Below, one piece after another: positions 52,974 through 62,290 of a stretch of DNA of 64,000 bases. The DNA comes from JAFGAS01 sp963809875. GTDB lineage: Bacteria > Desulfobacterota > Zymogenia > Zymogenales > Zymogenaceae. The translations under genes were made by a program, and so were the position numbers. The notes beneath the pieces are model-generated. The model was not told the origin of the DNA. It did not search any database and saw only the letters and a program-made list of their open reading frames with translations. The stretch is taken from the NCBI GenBank assembly GCA_963809875.1, contig CAWELC010000006.1, positions 372,001 to 436,000 of the forward strand, in the 5' to 3' direction. Position 1 is the first letter of the stretch; each line of letters opens with the position of its first letter.

Positions 52974-53159
52974 ATGGAACGTGATCTCAAGATATTCGAG
53001 TCGATCGGTGACGCGGTAAAGGACGCCTTCGTCAAGACAAAGGGTGTAATGGACGAGACGCGGGGGGATCTCAGGGAGGCCGTCGCACACATCTCCGCGT
53101 CGGTCGACGCCATCCCCGCCGGGGAGACGCCGTGGAGGCCGCCGTCGACGGCTGCCTGA
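52974..53159 (+). CDS. Small hypothetical protein, upstream of an overlapping frame
   Basis: 61 aa: MERDLKIFESIGDAVKDAFV continues as an amphipathic helical, charged sequence and ends in proline-rich residues. AGGGGAG precedes the ATG. Its end overlaps a second frame (53132-53407) by 28 bases. Either the two are coupled genes or one gene with a one-base loss near 53125; joined they would make a roughly 143-aa helical protein. No family recognised. Confidence 0.5.
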   Translation: MERDLKIFESIGDAVKDAFVKTKGVMDETRGDLREAVAHISASVDAIPAGETPWRPPSTAA

Positions 53160-53407
53160 CCCGCGCGGGGCTGACGGGCGGCGTGGCGGGCGCGGGAGCG
53201 GCGGGTGTCGCGGCCGATCTCTCGGCGACCGTGCGGACGAACCACGAACAGCTCGTCCAGCTCCTTTCGGCGCTCCGGGAGTGCGAAAACCAGATCTTCC
53301 AGTACCAGCAGCTGGCCCATAACGACCTGATGGCTATACGCGATCAGCTGAGAGCGCTGAACGGCGAGCCGGCGGCGATGTACGACCACCGTAATATGAA
53401 GATATAG
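53132..53407 (+). CDS. Small helical hypothetical protein
   Basis: 91 aa from GTG at 53132, with GGGGAG five bases upstream. A glycine/alanine-rich segment (GGVAGAGAAGVAADLSA), hydrophobic enough for a short membrane or helix-packing segment, is followed by a long coiled-coil-like helix (HEQLVQLLSALRECENQIFQYQQL). It may be the second half of the preceding frame. Function unknown. Confidence 0.5.
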   Translation: MEAAVDGCLTRAGLTGGVAGAGAAGVAADLSATVRTNHEQLVQLLSALRECENQIFQYQQLAHNDLMAIRDQLRALNGEPAAMYDHRNMKI

Positions 53408-53460
53408 CGCTGGCGGCGACGTCCCATCCCTTCGCGCAGCCCGCGTGGATGAGCCGGAGC

Positions 53461-53489
53461 TTGACCCGCCCGCGTTCCGATAGTAGAAT
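53461..53489 (+). promoter_or_regulatory. Sigma-70-like promoter for a secreted protein gene
   Basis: TTGACC (53461-53466), 17-base spacer, TAGAAT (53484-53489), 32 bases before the ATG at 53522. Confidence 0.6.
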
Positions 53490-53521
53490 AGCCCATCAAC
53501 ACTACGGAGGAGCATCAAAAT

Positions 53522-54094
53522 ATGGGTAAGATCATTAAAAGCTCTTTTTGTCTTGCCGCGGCCTTTGCAGGGGCTTTAGTCCTTTGTACGGCCGCGTGGT
53601 GCGCCGAATTTACGGCCGATGTTGCCATCGATCAGGACGGGTCGAAATACGCCGGGAAGGCGTATATAAAAGACGGTAACATCAGGTACGAGCTGACGAC
53701 CAGGGCGGGTGGAGAGATTGTCATCTACCGCGCCGATTTCGGCGCCCAGTGGACAATATTCCCGGCAGGGGAGGTCTACGATGAGGAGTGGGACTACGAC
53801 GACGATGATTTCATCGTGCCGGAGGCCAGCCGAAGGCTCGGCGAAGTCGCGACGGAGGAGTCCCTCGGGACAGAAGACGTCCTCGGATTCACGTGTGATG
53901 TCTTGCTCTACCGGTTTCACGATCCATCGCATGGGACGCTTACCGTCTATCGCGCGCGCGACCTGGACTACCCGGTCAAGATAGAGCTCAAAACAGACGC
54001 CCATCGTCTGACGAAAGAATATCGGAACATCAAGAAGGATTCCCTGGAAGACTCCCTTTTTGAGCTTCCCGAGGGCTACAGCATGTTGAAATAG
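53522..54094 (+). CDS. Secreted DUF4412-like/LolA-fold protein
   Basis: 190 aa with a signal peptide (KSSFCLAAAFAGALVLCTAAWCA) cut before EF. The mature part follows a LolA/DUF4412-like course: EFTADVAIDQDGSKYAGKAYIKDGNIRYE, then an acidic loop EEWDYDDDD, TEDVLGFTCDVLLYRF and LDYPVKIELKT. Probably periplasmic, perhaps handling a hydrophobic ligand; this is inferred from fold resemblance. GGAGGAGC precedes the ATG. Single gene. Confidence 0.72.
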   Translation: MGKIIKSSFCLAAAFAGALVLCTAAWCAEFTADVAIDQDGSKYAGKAYIKDGNIRYELTTRAGGEIVIYRADFGAQWTIFPAGEVYDEEWDYDDDDFIVPEASRRLGEVATEESLGTEDVLGFTCDVLLYRFHDPSHGTLTVYRARDLDYPVKIELKTDAHRLTKEYRNIKKDSLEDSLFELPEGYSMLK

Positions 54095-54115
54095 GATGTG
54101 GAATTAAGGGTGCGG

Positions 54116-54195
54116 AGTTAAGGGGACACCGTACTTGGTTACTGTTCACCATAGGTTTAGACTGTCGATTATACTATGTATGGTGTCCCTTTAAC
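54116..54195. mobile_element. Decayed copy of the 84-bp hairpin element
   Basis: Left arm GTTAAGGGGACACCGTACTT and right arm TATGTATGGTGTCCCTTTAA, imperfectly paired, with a changed centre. About 22 bases after the secreted-protein gene. Confidence 0.55.
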
Positions 54196-54213
54196 GAGGA
54201 TGGAAGCGGCCGG

Positions 54214-54666
54214 ATGATGCGAATAAGAAGATATACGCCCCATGACCGGCAACGGGTGCTGGCCGTCTTTATGAAAAACGTGCCGGACTTCTTCGATATA
54301 CGGGAAGTCAAAGACCTTGAGGAATTCCTGGACCGGCATCACGGCACCTACTTTGTGGTCGAGCAGGACAAGGAAGTAATCGGGGCGGGAGGGTACCACT
54401 TCCCGGACGACTCAACGGGCAGGCTTTCGTGGTATTTCTTTGAGCCGGGCCACAGGGGGCAGGGATTGGGACGGCTGTTGATCGAGCGTTCCATCACGGA
54501 GATGCGAAAGAACAGGAAGCTGAACAGGATTATCGTGGAGACCTCGCAGCTTGCCTACAGGTTTTACGAGAAGTTCGGTCTTGCCACGGAAAAGATCGAG
54601 AAAGATTATTGGGGCAAGGGGCTCGACCTCTACCTCATGTCGATGCCCGCCGATAAAGAAGATTGA
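54214..54666 (+). CDS. GNAT family N-acetyltransferase
   Basis: 150 aa, single GNAT domain. The acetyl-CoA loop is GHRGQGLGRLLI (about residues 75-86), preceded by the strand LSWYFFEP and followed by YRFYEKFGLAT. The substrate, protein or small molecule, is unknown. ATG at 54214, with an adjacent second ATG. Unrelated to the GNAT domains of the CoA-transferase fusions beyond the fold. Confidence 0.87.
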   Translation: MMRIRRYTPHDRQRVLAVFMKNVPDFFDIREVKDLEEFLDRHHGTYFVVEQDKEVIGAGGYHFPDDSTGRLSWYFFEPGHRGQGLGRLLIERSITEMRKNRKLNRIIVETSQLAYRFYEKFGLATEKIEKDYWGKGLDLYLMSMPADKED

Positions 54667-54776
54667 AACGATAAATCGGGAAAAAGGTGCGGCGGCCTCA
54701 GCTGCCGCGCTAACCCGGGATGTTCTCCCGTCCCGCCTCCGTTCGTGACCGTCCTATCCCGGACGCGCTCCCGCCT

Positions 54777-55409
54777 CTACACAACCTCATACGCGATCTT
54801 GAACGTACACTCCGGGGCTCCCATGAGCTTGCACTGCGTCTCCTCCACCGCGGCCTTTAGGAGGTCTTTGCGGATATTGGCAAGCTCGGTAAACGCCCCA
54901 ACGATGAACGAGCATCCCGGTTTCGTGATCTCTCTGGTGATCTCCCGGTTCTTACAGACCTCGATGCACTCGTTGCATTCGGCCCGGTGGACCATGATGG
55001 ACTTCTGATCCGGGAGGTGTTCCATCGCTTGTTCCGGCGTCAGGCCGATCGCGTAGAGGTAGGCCGAAACAAGGGTCACGAGCTTTTCGACCGGCGGCTG
55101 CTCGCTTTGGACAAGCGCCTCATAGGCAGGATTCCTCTTCTTGGCGTCCCTGATGAGCGTGATGCCCGCCCGGTAGATGATCGAGTTATACCCCTTGTTC
55201 CCGAGGATCTCCCGGACCCCGCTCCAGAGTTGTTGATATTCTTCGGTGGATATCCGCCCCTCGGGGTCGTAATCGGGGGGGGCCTTGATGTACTTATCGA
55301 GCTTGGTATAGTTGAGGATCGCGTTCTTCCCGTTGGCGCCGATATTTTCCTCAAGCGAGTCCAGAACGATTCGAAAACCCAGCCGGGTGATTCCCTGCAT
55401 CTCGCCCAT
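54777..55409 (-). CDS. V4R-like sensor-type protein 3
   Basis: 210 aa, divergent relative of the V4R-like pair at 19-20 kb. Shared features: ENIGANGKNAILNYTKL in the N-terminal half, cysteines in ECNECIEVC and later PGC, and the ending QCKLMGAPECTFKIAYE. The start at 55409 (MGEMQGI) is set by GTGGAGGTAGAC. It is last of three leftward genes (with a small cysteine protein and a TPR protein), spaced 47-95 bases apart, probably one transcript. Confidence 0.72.
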   Translation of the reverse strand: MGEMQGITRLGFRIVLDSLEENIGANGKNAILNYTKLDKYIKAPPDYDPEGRISTEEYQQLWSGVREILGNKGYNSIIYRAGITLIRDAKKRNPAYEALVQSEQPPVEKLVTLVSAYLYAIGLTPEQAMEHLPDQKSIMVHRAECNECIEVCKNREITREITKPGCSFIVGAFTELANIRKDLLKAAVEETQCKLMGAPECTFKIAYEVV

Positions 55410-55504
55410 GTCTACCTCCACGAGTTCGTATAGTGTAGTGCGACATTACGGGCCATAGAATTCTTTGCACCAACCGACGTCCCCCGCAATCGAAAACCAT
55501 CCCT

Positions 55505-55912
55505 CTATGTATGTCGTCGCGCACTTCTCAGCTCATCGACTATCGTGTAGAAGGCCTTCCACGTCGCCTTTTGGCCCTTGGGGGAAAGCTCCGAGACTGC
55601 CCGGTCGATCTCGGCCACCAGGATGCGCATACGGGATATAAACCCGCCGTCCGCCAGCCCCATGGTGATCCTGCCGAGGACCTCCTGGGCGAAGGGAGAG
55701 AGCGCCTCCTGTTCGTGGCCGATGACGGCAAACTTCACCCGCGCGAGGAAGCGCATCCCGTTATCGCCGGGGAAGGGCCGGTTATGGTTGAAGCCGCCCA
55801 GGACGATCTCATCCGGTATCCGATCCGGGAAAGCTTCACAGGTGAAGCGGTCATCGTTATTGTCGTGAAAACGGACGCACTTGAGACAGATCGGCGTCGG
55901 TCCCATAACCAT
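55505..55912 (-). CDS. Small cysteine-containing conserved-type protein
   Basis: 135 aa. The N-terminal half has CLKCVRF, then TCEAFPDRIPDEIVLGGFNHNRPFPGDNGMRF, a pattern of three cysteines with a histidine able to hold zinc; the C-terminal half is helical. GGAGG seven bases before the ATG fixes the start. Similar short Cys proteins are common in bacteria, but no function is known to me. Middle gene of a leftward group. Confidence 0.65.
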   Translation of the reverse strand: MVMGPTPICLKCVRFHDNNDDRFTCEAFPDRIPDEIVLGGFNHNRPFPGDNGMRFLARVKFAVIGHEQEALSPFAQEVLGRITMGLADGGFISRMRILVAEIDRAVSELSPKGQKATWKAFYTIVDELRSARRHT

Positions 55913-55959
55913 GAGCTATCCTCCAGCGGTAAAGTCGGGCGGAAAAGCGCTCGCTGCCG

Positions 55960-56712
55960 TCATCCCGGCAGTTCCTCCAGGAGCCCTTTCACTTCCCGTA
56001 TGAACACCCCCCGCACCTTGAAGGTCAGATCGACGGCAGAGAGGATCATCCGGTCGGGGTCGGTCAGTGAGGCCCGGTCTCCCGCCTCGATCAGCGCGGC
56101 GCGGGACTCGTCACTCTTTCCCATCCGGGAAAGGATCGCCCCCCGCATTGCCGCCAGCGTCGCGAAGATCCCCTCCCGAACGGGCCCCTCGGGCCGACGG
56201 TAGACGCTCAGCGCCCGGCTAAAGTGGGGGGAGGGATCCCGGCCGGCCTTCTGGGCGATCACGCCCAGCAGATAGTGCTCCCTGGTCCCCATGGACTTGC
56301 CGACGCGACCCGTCAGGACTTCCGCGGCCTGCGCATGTTTTCCCGCGTGAAAGAGGCACAGCGCCAGGTCACCGGCCACGTCACCCCGCTTGGGGAAGAG
56401 ATCGAGGACCCGCCCAAAGGCCTCGGCGGCCCCGTCGAAGTCTCCCCGCTCCATGCGGATGAAGCCCTGAGCGTCCCACGCAACGCCGTTTTCGGGCTCG
56501 TGGTCGATGATCGTCTGAAAATAGGCGAGGCTTTCGTCGAACCTTCCGAGCTCGTAGAGCAATAGCCCGCAATGTCCCCAGGCGGGCACGTTTACCGGTT
56601 CTTTGGCGATCATGATCAGGAAGAGATCGAGGGAGCGGCGGTAGAATTCCTTTCGTCGCACGACCTCGTCGGGGTCGGCAACGTCCCGCAGGGAGGGGAT
56701 TGTGGCGATCAT
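55960..56712 (-). CDS. TPR repeat protein
   Basis: 250 aa, built mainly of tetratricopeptide-like helix pairs: AWGHCGLLLYELGRFDESLAYF, AWDAQGFIRMERGDFDGAAEAF and DVAGDLALCLFHAGKHAQAAEVL-type units. Such proteins are scaffolds for protein-protein contacts. No signal peptide, so cytoplasmic. No clear ribosome site before the ATG. First gene of the leftward group with the small Cys protein and V4R-like protein 3. Confidence 0.75.
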   Translation of the reverse strand: MIATIPSLRDVADPDEVVRRKEFYRRSLDLFLIMIAKEPVNVPAWGHCGLLLYELGRFDESLAYFQTIIDHEPENGVAWDAQGFIRMERGDFDGAAEAFGRVLDLFPKRGDVAGDLALCLFHAGKHAQAAEVLTGRVGKSMGTREHYLLGVIAQKAGRDPSPHFSRALSVYRRPEGPVREGIFATLAAMRGAILSRMGKSDESRAALIEAGDRASLTDPDRMILSAVDLTFKVRGVFIREVKGLLEELPG

Positions 56713-57028
56713 GTCGCGCGTCGGTTGAATAGCGTCTCTCCTGTTAAATGGATTGGCCCCCCGGGGGAACGTGGAGCGGCCCGGGAGACGTCGTGTCGCG
56801 GTCGAGACGGCGAGACGTCGGGAAGGCCCATCATGGACATGAACGACCGACCTCCGGACTTTTCTGGGTCAATTGTAATCCTCCCGCGGGTTCCCGTCAA
56901 ACTTTTTTGAGACGCGCGCCCCTTTTTTCGGGACCGCGGCCACCTTTTATTATTCGTAACATTATGCTTGAAAACGACATTTAATTCTGCTATGAATAAT
57001 GTCCAAACCATCTTTTTTGTGACTGAAT
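56713..57028. other. Divergent intergenic region before lptD
   Basis: 316 bases without a credible gene. Holds a GAGACGTCG direct repeat (56786 and 56811 regions) and, towards lptD, an AT-rich stretch with the promoter listed next. Confidence 0.5.
56968..56996 (+). promoter_or_regulatory. Sigma-70-like promoter for lptD
   Basis: TTGAAA (56968-56973), 17-base spacer, TATGAA (56991-56996), 32 bases before the ATG at 57029. Confidence 0.5.
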
Positions 57029-59171
57029 ATGAAAACATTAAAAACAATCGTATGCTGTGCCTTATTCCTGATCGCGGTCCCGTCGTTTGCCCAGTTTCCG
57101 GAAGCCGACTTCGGAGACTCGACGCTGCCCATTATGGTGTCGGCCGACATGCTCTCGTACGACCGGGAGAACAAGATCTATACCGCCGAGGGAAACGTCG
57201 AGATCACCCGTGGCCCCATGGTGCTGAAGGCCGACCATATCACGATGAACGGGGTTACGAAGGAGGCCGAGGCGGTTGGGAACGTCTCCTTTTTCAACGG
57301 GACCGACCAGATCAATGCGCGACCGCTTTAATCTCAACATCGATACCCAGACAGGCGTTATCTATAAGGGGATGATCTTTTACGCCGACAAGCATATGTA
57401 CATAACCGGCGACGAGCTCGAAAAAATGGGAGAGAAGACCTATCGTATCCGCGAAGGGAGCCTCACCTCGTGCGACGGGCCCGTCCCCGACTGGAAGATC
57501 ACCGGCAAGAGATCGGAAGTGACGCTGGAGGGGTATGGCAAGATCTGGGGCGGAGCATTCTGGATCAGGGATTTTCCCGTCTTTTACCTGCCCTTCGGGA
57601 TGTTTCCGGCACGGACCAAGCGGGCATCCGGGTTCCTTTTCCCGCTTGTCGGCGCTTCCGACACGCGGGGCTTTCGGTTCAAGACTGCCTATTTCTGGGC
57701 GATAAACCGGAGTACGGACGCGACCTTCAGCGCCGATATCATGACCGATCGGGGCGTAATGGGCGGCCTGGAATACCGCTATTTTCTGAAGAAGGACCTG
57801 AGGGGGGAGCTGGCGTATAACTTCATCGAGGACTCGGGAATCACCAATCCGAACACGACCGAGAGCGAGCACGGCTTCCGATGGTGGCTTGACGCCTACC
57901 ACCAGCAGACGCTTCCCGGAGACGTCCAGGCGCTCGTGGACATCAACCTCGTTTCCGATGATACCTTTTTCGAGGACTTCGCCGACGATATCAACCTCAA
58001 GACCGCCCCCTATCTCGAATCGAAAGTCTCGCTGCTCAAAGAGTGGTATCCGGGCAGCCTCATACTGGACGCGTCCTGGTTTGAGAACCTGAACGATTTG
58101 ACCAACTCCGACCGATCGACGGTCCAGCGCCTTCCCCGGTTGAGCGCATTCGTCAGGCCGCTGTCAATCTTCGGGAGTCCCCTGGCGTTCGATATGGACG
58201 CCTCGGCCACCAATTTCTACCGCGAAGAAGGTCTCCGGGGGTACCGGCTCGAAGCCAATCCCCGGCTCACGGCCAATATAGCCACGGGCTACTTCTCCGT
58301 AACCCCGTGGGTCGAGGGCAATCTCGCCTGGTGGTGGCTCGAGGGGGACGATGCCTTTCCCAGCGAGACAGACCGGGCGACCTACACCACCGGCGTTGAG
58401 GTCTCAACCTATCTGGCCAGGACCTATCCCCGTGATTCCGGCCCATACTCATATATCAGACACATCATCAAACCGGTTGTCGGATACCGCTATTCGCCAC
58501 CGCTGGACGAGGGGGCATATCCCTACTTCGATGAACTGGATCGCGTGCGGAGCAGCAGCCTGCTGTACGTCTCGCTCGTCAACCGCATCCTGGCACGGCG
58601 GGGCTCCGCCGACGGCGGAGGGGCTAGCGACGAGCTTCTCTACGCCGAGATCGGGGCGGGGATCGATTTCGAGCCCGATATCCCCTGGCTCGGATATACG
58701 GTAACGTCTCCCCATGTTATCAGTTACTTTGAGCTGAGGTTTTCGCCGTCTTCGTACATTACCGTCCGGGGCAAAGGGAGATTCGATCACGAGCTCGAAC
58801 GGTTCCTCTACCTGAGCACGGATCTTCTTGTCAAAGATGCCCGGGGCGACTCCGCCTCCCTTGGATACGTCATCGAGTCGGATGTCATCTACCCCAAGCA
58901 GTATGAACACCTTTTCGGTTCGATGAAGATGGTCGTCAACGACAACATAGATCTCGGCGTTGGGGCGCGCTACTCTTTTGACGAGGGCGATTTGCGCTAT
59001 CTCAGCGGCACCGTTAACTATCATCGCCAGTGCTGGGGGATCGGGCTTACCGTCTACAACAACCGGCACCCCGAAGAGACCCAGCCCAACGAGCTGGGGT
59101 TCTTCGTGACCGTCACCCTGTCGGGATTGGGGACCATACCGAGCATCGATCTCGGCCAGACGAAATACTAG
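57029..59171 (+). CDS. lptD: LptD, outer-membrane LPS assembly protein (frameshifted)
   Basis: Inserts lipopolysaccharide into the outer leaflet. Signal peptide MKTLKTIVCCALFLIAVPSFAQ; an N-terminal OstA/LptA-like jellyroll (about residues 35-160, VSADMLSYDRENKIYTAEGNV) and a C-terminal beta-barrel of about 520 residues with GFLFPLVGASDTRGF and the last strands LGFFVTVTLSGLG. One extra C near 57318 shifts the frame after TDQINA; correction gives 713 aa. Its presence establishes an LPS-type outer membrane. Partner LptE is not adjacent. Confidence 0.92.
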
Positions 59172-59471
59172 GAAGAGGGGGCGCGGCCGGCGGACCAAAA
59201 GGCTTCACTTGGGTCCCCGTTCAGCCGGTCGGATCCCCTTCGGCGGGCCGGACGGGGTGTTCGGGAGGGGACGTATTGCTCCTGAGCCCTGCGCTCCGGG
59301 CGCGGGGAAATCGCCCGCGATGCTCGTTTCCGTGTGCCGTCGTCGTGAACCGGCGCCATGCCGAGCCGACGAGACGTCGGCGACGCGGTGAGTCGGGCAC
59401 CGCAGTCCAACCGTGCGGCCACCCCGGTTTTCCAGCCCCATAAAAACATCACAACTCATAAGGATTGATCG
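59172..59471. other. Intergenic region, nothing recognised
   Basis: 300 GC-rich bases between lptD and hisI. No credible gene, promoter or terminator was found; only GC-biased overlapping open frames. Confidence 0.5.
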
Positions 59472-59858
59472 ATGGTAACGCTCGACTTCGAAAAGCTCGG
59501 CGGCCTGATTCCGGCCGTCATACAGGACCACCGCACGGGAGAGGTTCTCATGCTCGGGTTCGTGAACCGGGAGTCCTGGGAGCTGACGTTGAAGGGAGGG
59601 ATGGTCGTCTTCTATTCGCGCTCCAGGAAGAAGCTCTGGAAGAAGGGCGAGACGTCCGGGAACTTCCAGATCGTCAAAGAGATTCGCGTCGACTGCGACG
59701 ACGACGCCCTGCTCATTAAAGTCGAGCAGGTGGGGGGGGCGGCGTGCCACACCGGGCACCGGTCCTGTTTCTTCCGGAGGCTTGACGGGGACGACCTCAT
59801 CCAGGAGGGAGAGCCCATCTTCAGGCCGGAAGAGGTGTACAAGAAAAAGGAGACATAA
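59472..59858 (+). CDS. hisI: Phosphoribosyl-AMP cyclohydrolase
   Basis: Third step of histidine synthesis, opening the purine ring of phosphoribosyl-AMP. 128 aa, a stand-alone HisI without the HisE pyrophosphohydrolase domain. Metal and catalytic motifs are present: FYSRSRKKLWKKGETSGN, VDCDDDALL (Mg site) and ACHTGHRSCFFRR (zinc cysteines with the upstream Cys). Other his genes are not in the window. Confidence 0.93.
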   Translation: MVTLDFEKLGGLIPAVIQDHRTGEVLMLGFVNRESWELTLKGGMVVFYSRSRKKLWKKGETSGNFQIVKEIRVDCDDDALLIKVEQVGGAACHTGHRSCFFRRLDGDDLIQEGEPIFRPEEVYKKKET

Positions 59859-60102
59859 ATGAGCCGTTCGTATGAGCAACCAGTCCACCACACCTTCTCG
59901 GCGTTCAATCATTACCGGGACGGTAAAATAATGCTTGAAGGGCCGCTCTTTTTCGAATAAAATACCCGAAAAAAGTATATTATATACAATCGTCCGGGAC
60001 GGCCGGGTCCCTCATTCCCGGAGCCATGCGCAAGACAGGGTCTCCCCGCGGGGTCCTTCGACGGCGATTTCGTATTGGAATCATATCACGGGAGGGATGA
60101 CA

Positions 60103-60693
60103 ATGCAGCATCAGGAACTGACCGTAACGAATCTGTCGATTCGAGCTGTATATGACACCCTGGCTGCCATAATGGGTGAAAACGCCCGAAATATCATTTT
60201 TCGGGCCGCCGAGCTCGCCGACGTCCTCGCGTCGGTCCCGGAATACGATTGGAACAAGAAATATAGCAACAAGCAGCAGCTGGATATATACACGGAGATC
60301 ATCAGGCTGGTAGGGGCAGTCGGCTCCCAGGGGATACTGCGCCAGGTCGGCTACAAGAACGCGGAGATCTCAACCGTCAAGTTCGGGGTGCTCAATCATC
60401 TGCGGGATCTCCCCGACGACGAAAAATTCAAGAAGTCCCTCGAGATGTTCTCGATTGCCATTAACCGGGGGAAGGTGGTCGATGTCGGTGGGGAAAGAGC
60501 CGCCTTCGATGTCCCCGAGTGCCTGATGTGTGAGGGTATCTCCAGCGCGAAGCCCTATTGCGCCCAGTATGCCGGCGCCATAAATTTTTTTGCCGACTGG
60601 GCCTACGGCAAAGGGAAGTATCTGGTGCGGGAGACCAGGTGCAAGGCCCTCGGAGAAACGTCCTGCCTTTTTGAGCTGAAGGAAAGATCGTGA
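60103..60693 (+). CDS. V4R-like sensor-type protein 4
   Basis: 196 aa, the fourth member of the V4R-like group: IMGENARNIIFRAAEL in the N-terminal half, cysteines in ECLMCEGISSAKPYC, and the ending RCKALGETSCLFELKE. ATG at 60103 is chosen over 60097 because GGAGGG lies seven bases upstream. Stands alone between hisI and a LarA-like gene. A 60-base AT-rich stretch (59955-59995, with TATATTATATAC) upstream may be its promoter region. Confidence 0.73.
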   Translation: MQHQELTVTNLSIRAVYDTLAAIMGENARNIIFRAAELADVLASVPEYDWNKKYSNKQQLDIYTEIIRLVGAVGSQGILRQVGYKNAEISTVKFGVLNHLRDLPDDEKFKKSLEMFSIAINRGKVVDVGGERAAFDVPECLMCEGISSAKPYCAQYAGAINFFADWAYGKGKYLVRETRCKALGETSCLFELKERS

Positions 60694-60860
60694 GCTCGGC
60701 CCCGAAATGCGCCTTTCAACAGAGGAGCATCGTGACCGAACACGAAGAAACCGTAAGTTGCATCCCCCGGGAAATAAGACGTGCCTTTTGATCTCCGAGC
60801 GCCCTAAACGCCCGGGACTCCGGTAGATGAACCGTTTTCTCCTTTACCCCAGGACCGACT

Positions 60861-62088
60861 ATGCAGATCGAAATCCCCCGGCGCCTCTGGTACGATAACT
60901 CGTCATCCACGATCGAGCTTCCCGATACCTGGGATGTGCAGCTGCTGCCCATGCGGGGCCGGGATCGGCCGCCCCTTTCGCCCGCCGACATCCAGCGGTC
61001 GATCCAAAACCCCATCGGCTCTGCGGCGCTCTCGGAGCTGGCCCGCGGCAAATCGAGCGCCGTCATCGTCTTTGACGACATCACCCGCCCCACCCGGATA
61101 TCCGAGATCGCACCCGTCGTCATCCGGGAGCTGGTCGCCGGAGGGATGGACGAGGAGGATATCACGTTTGTGGCGGCCCTCGGCAATCACGGGGCGCACA
61201 CCCACAACGAGTTCAGGAAGAAGCTGGGCCCGGCGATCACCGAGCGCTTCGCGGTCTTCAACCATAACCCCTACGACCATTGCGTCTTCGTCGGCACCAC
61301 CTCCCGGGGCACGAAGCTGTCGATCAACCGCGAGGTCATGGAGGCCGACCTCAGGATCGGGATAGGGTGCGTTACCGCCCATATCAATACCGGTTTTTCG
61401 GGCGGAGGAAAGATCATCCTGCCGGGCGTTGCCTCCATCGACAGCGCCGCGCACTATCACATCGAGGTCAAGGCGCGGGCGCCCGAGACGACGGGGCCGG
61501 GGACGGGCGACGAAAACGTCATGCGAAAGGACATCGAAGAGGCGGCCGCGATGGCGGACCTTCACTTCAAGATCGACGCGATCGTCAACGAGCGGGGGCA
61601 AACGACGGCGCTCTTCGCCGGGGACTTCAGGCAGGAACACAAAGAAGCGGTTAAGCTGGCCCGCGATGTCTACTCGGTCGGACGGAGACCGCAGGGCTGC
61701 CGGCTCGTTATCGCCAACGCCTTTGTGAAGGCCAACGAGATGTTCATCGCGGCCCGCATCGGGGCATCGGCTCTGGCCGACGGCACCGGCACGGTCGTGA
61801 TCATCGTGGATTCCCCCGAGGGACAGATTCCCCACTACCTCCAGCGAAGCTTCGGGCGGGCCCACGGCGGCCGCCAGGCGTCACCGACCGAGATCCCGCC
61901 GGGCGTCCGGGTCATCGTGCGTGGCGCCCCAGTGGGACGCGACCTTCACCGACTGGGTGAGGAACCCCGGGGCCATCACCCGCACCAGGGACTGGGGAGA
62001 GACGCTCTCGCTCCTCGGGCAGGAGTTCGGCCCGGGGACGCGCGTGGCGGTATTGCCGGAGGCCTCGATCATCTATTTCGAGCCCTGA
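60861..62088 (+). CDS. LarA-like nickel-pincer racemase (frameshifted)
   Basis: 408 aa after correction. LarA-family proteins racemise or epimerise 2-hydroxyacids using a covalently bound Ni-pincer nucleotide. Seen: AALGNHGAHTHNEF (first catalytic His), GCVTAHINTGFSGGGKIILPGVAS (second His and the cofactor-linked Lys). One extra base, probably G near 61923, shifts the frame after RVIVR; correction reads APQWDATFTDWVRNPG to TGA at 62088, the family's C-terminal course. The LarB, LarC and LarE cofactor genes are not here. The substrate, lactate or another hydroxyacid, is undetermined. Confidence 0.87.
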
Positions 62089-62290
62089 GCCGGCAATCTT
62101 CCCGAACGATTGTGATCCGGTTCGAATACGTCTGCAACTCGCCCCCCCGGGGGAAATCGAGCTCTTCTCACGGCATAGAAGCCGCGCGCCCGCTGCCGCA
62201 ACCCCGAGAATCTTTCCCTTGTTTTTCATTTACATTTCAGGCCGGTGATAATAGAATATTTTATGAGAGGTATCCTCGTGGAGTATCGCC

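Noticed and set aside
150..62088. Genome-wide programmed +1 frameshifting
   Set aside because: Sites share no slippery codon, stop codon or flanking motif, and one case is shown by near-identical DNA to be a simple extra base. Insertion-type sequence error is the better explanation.
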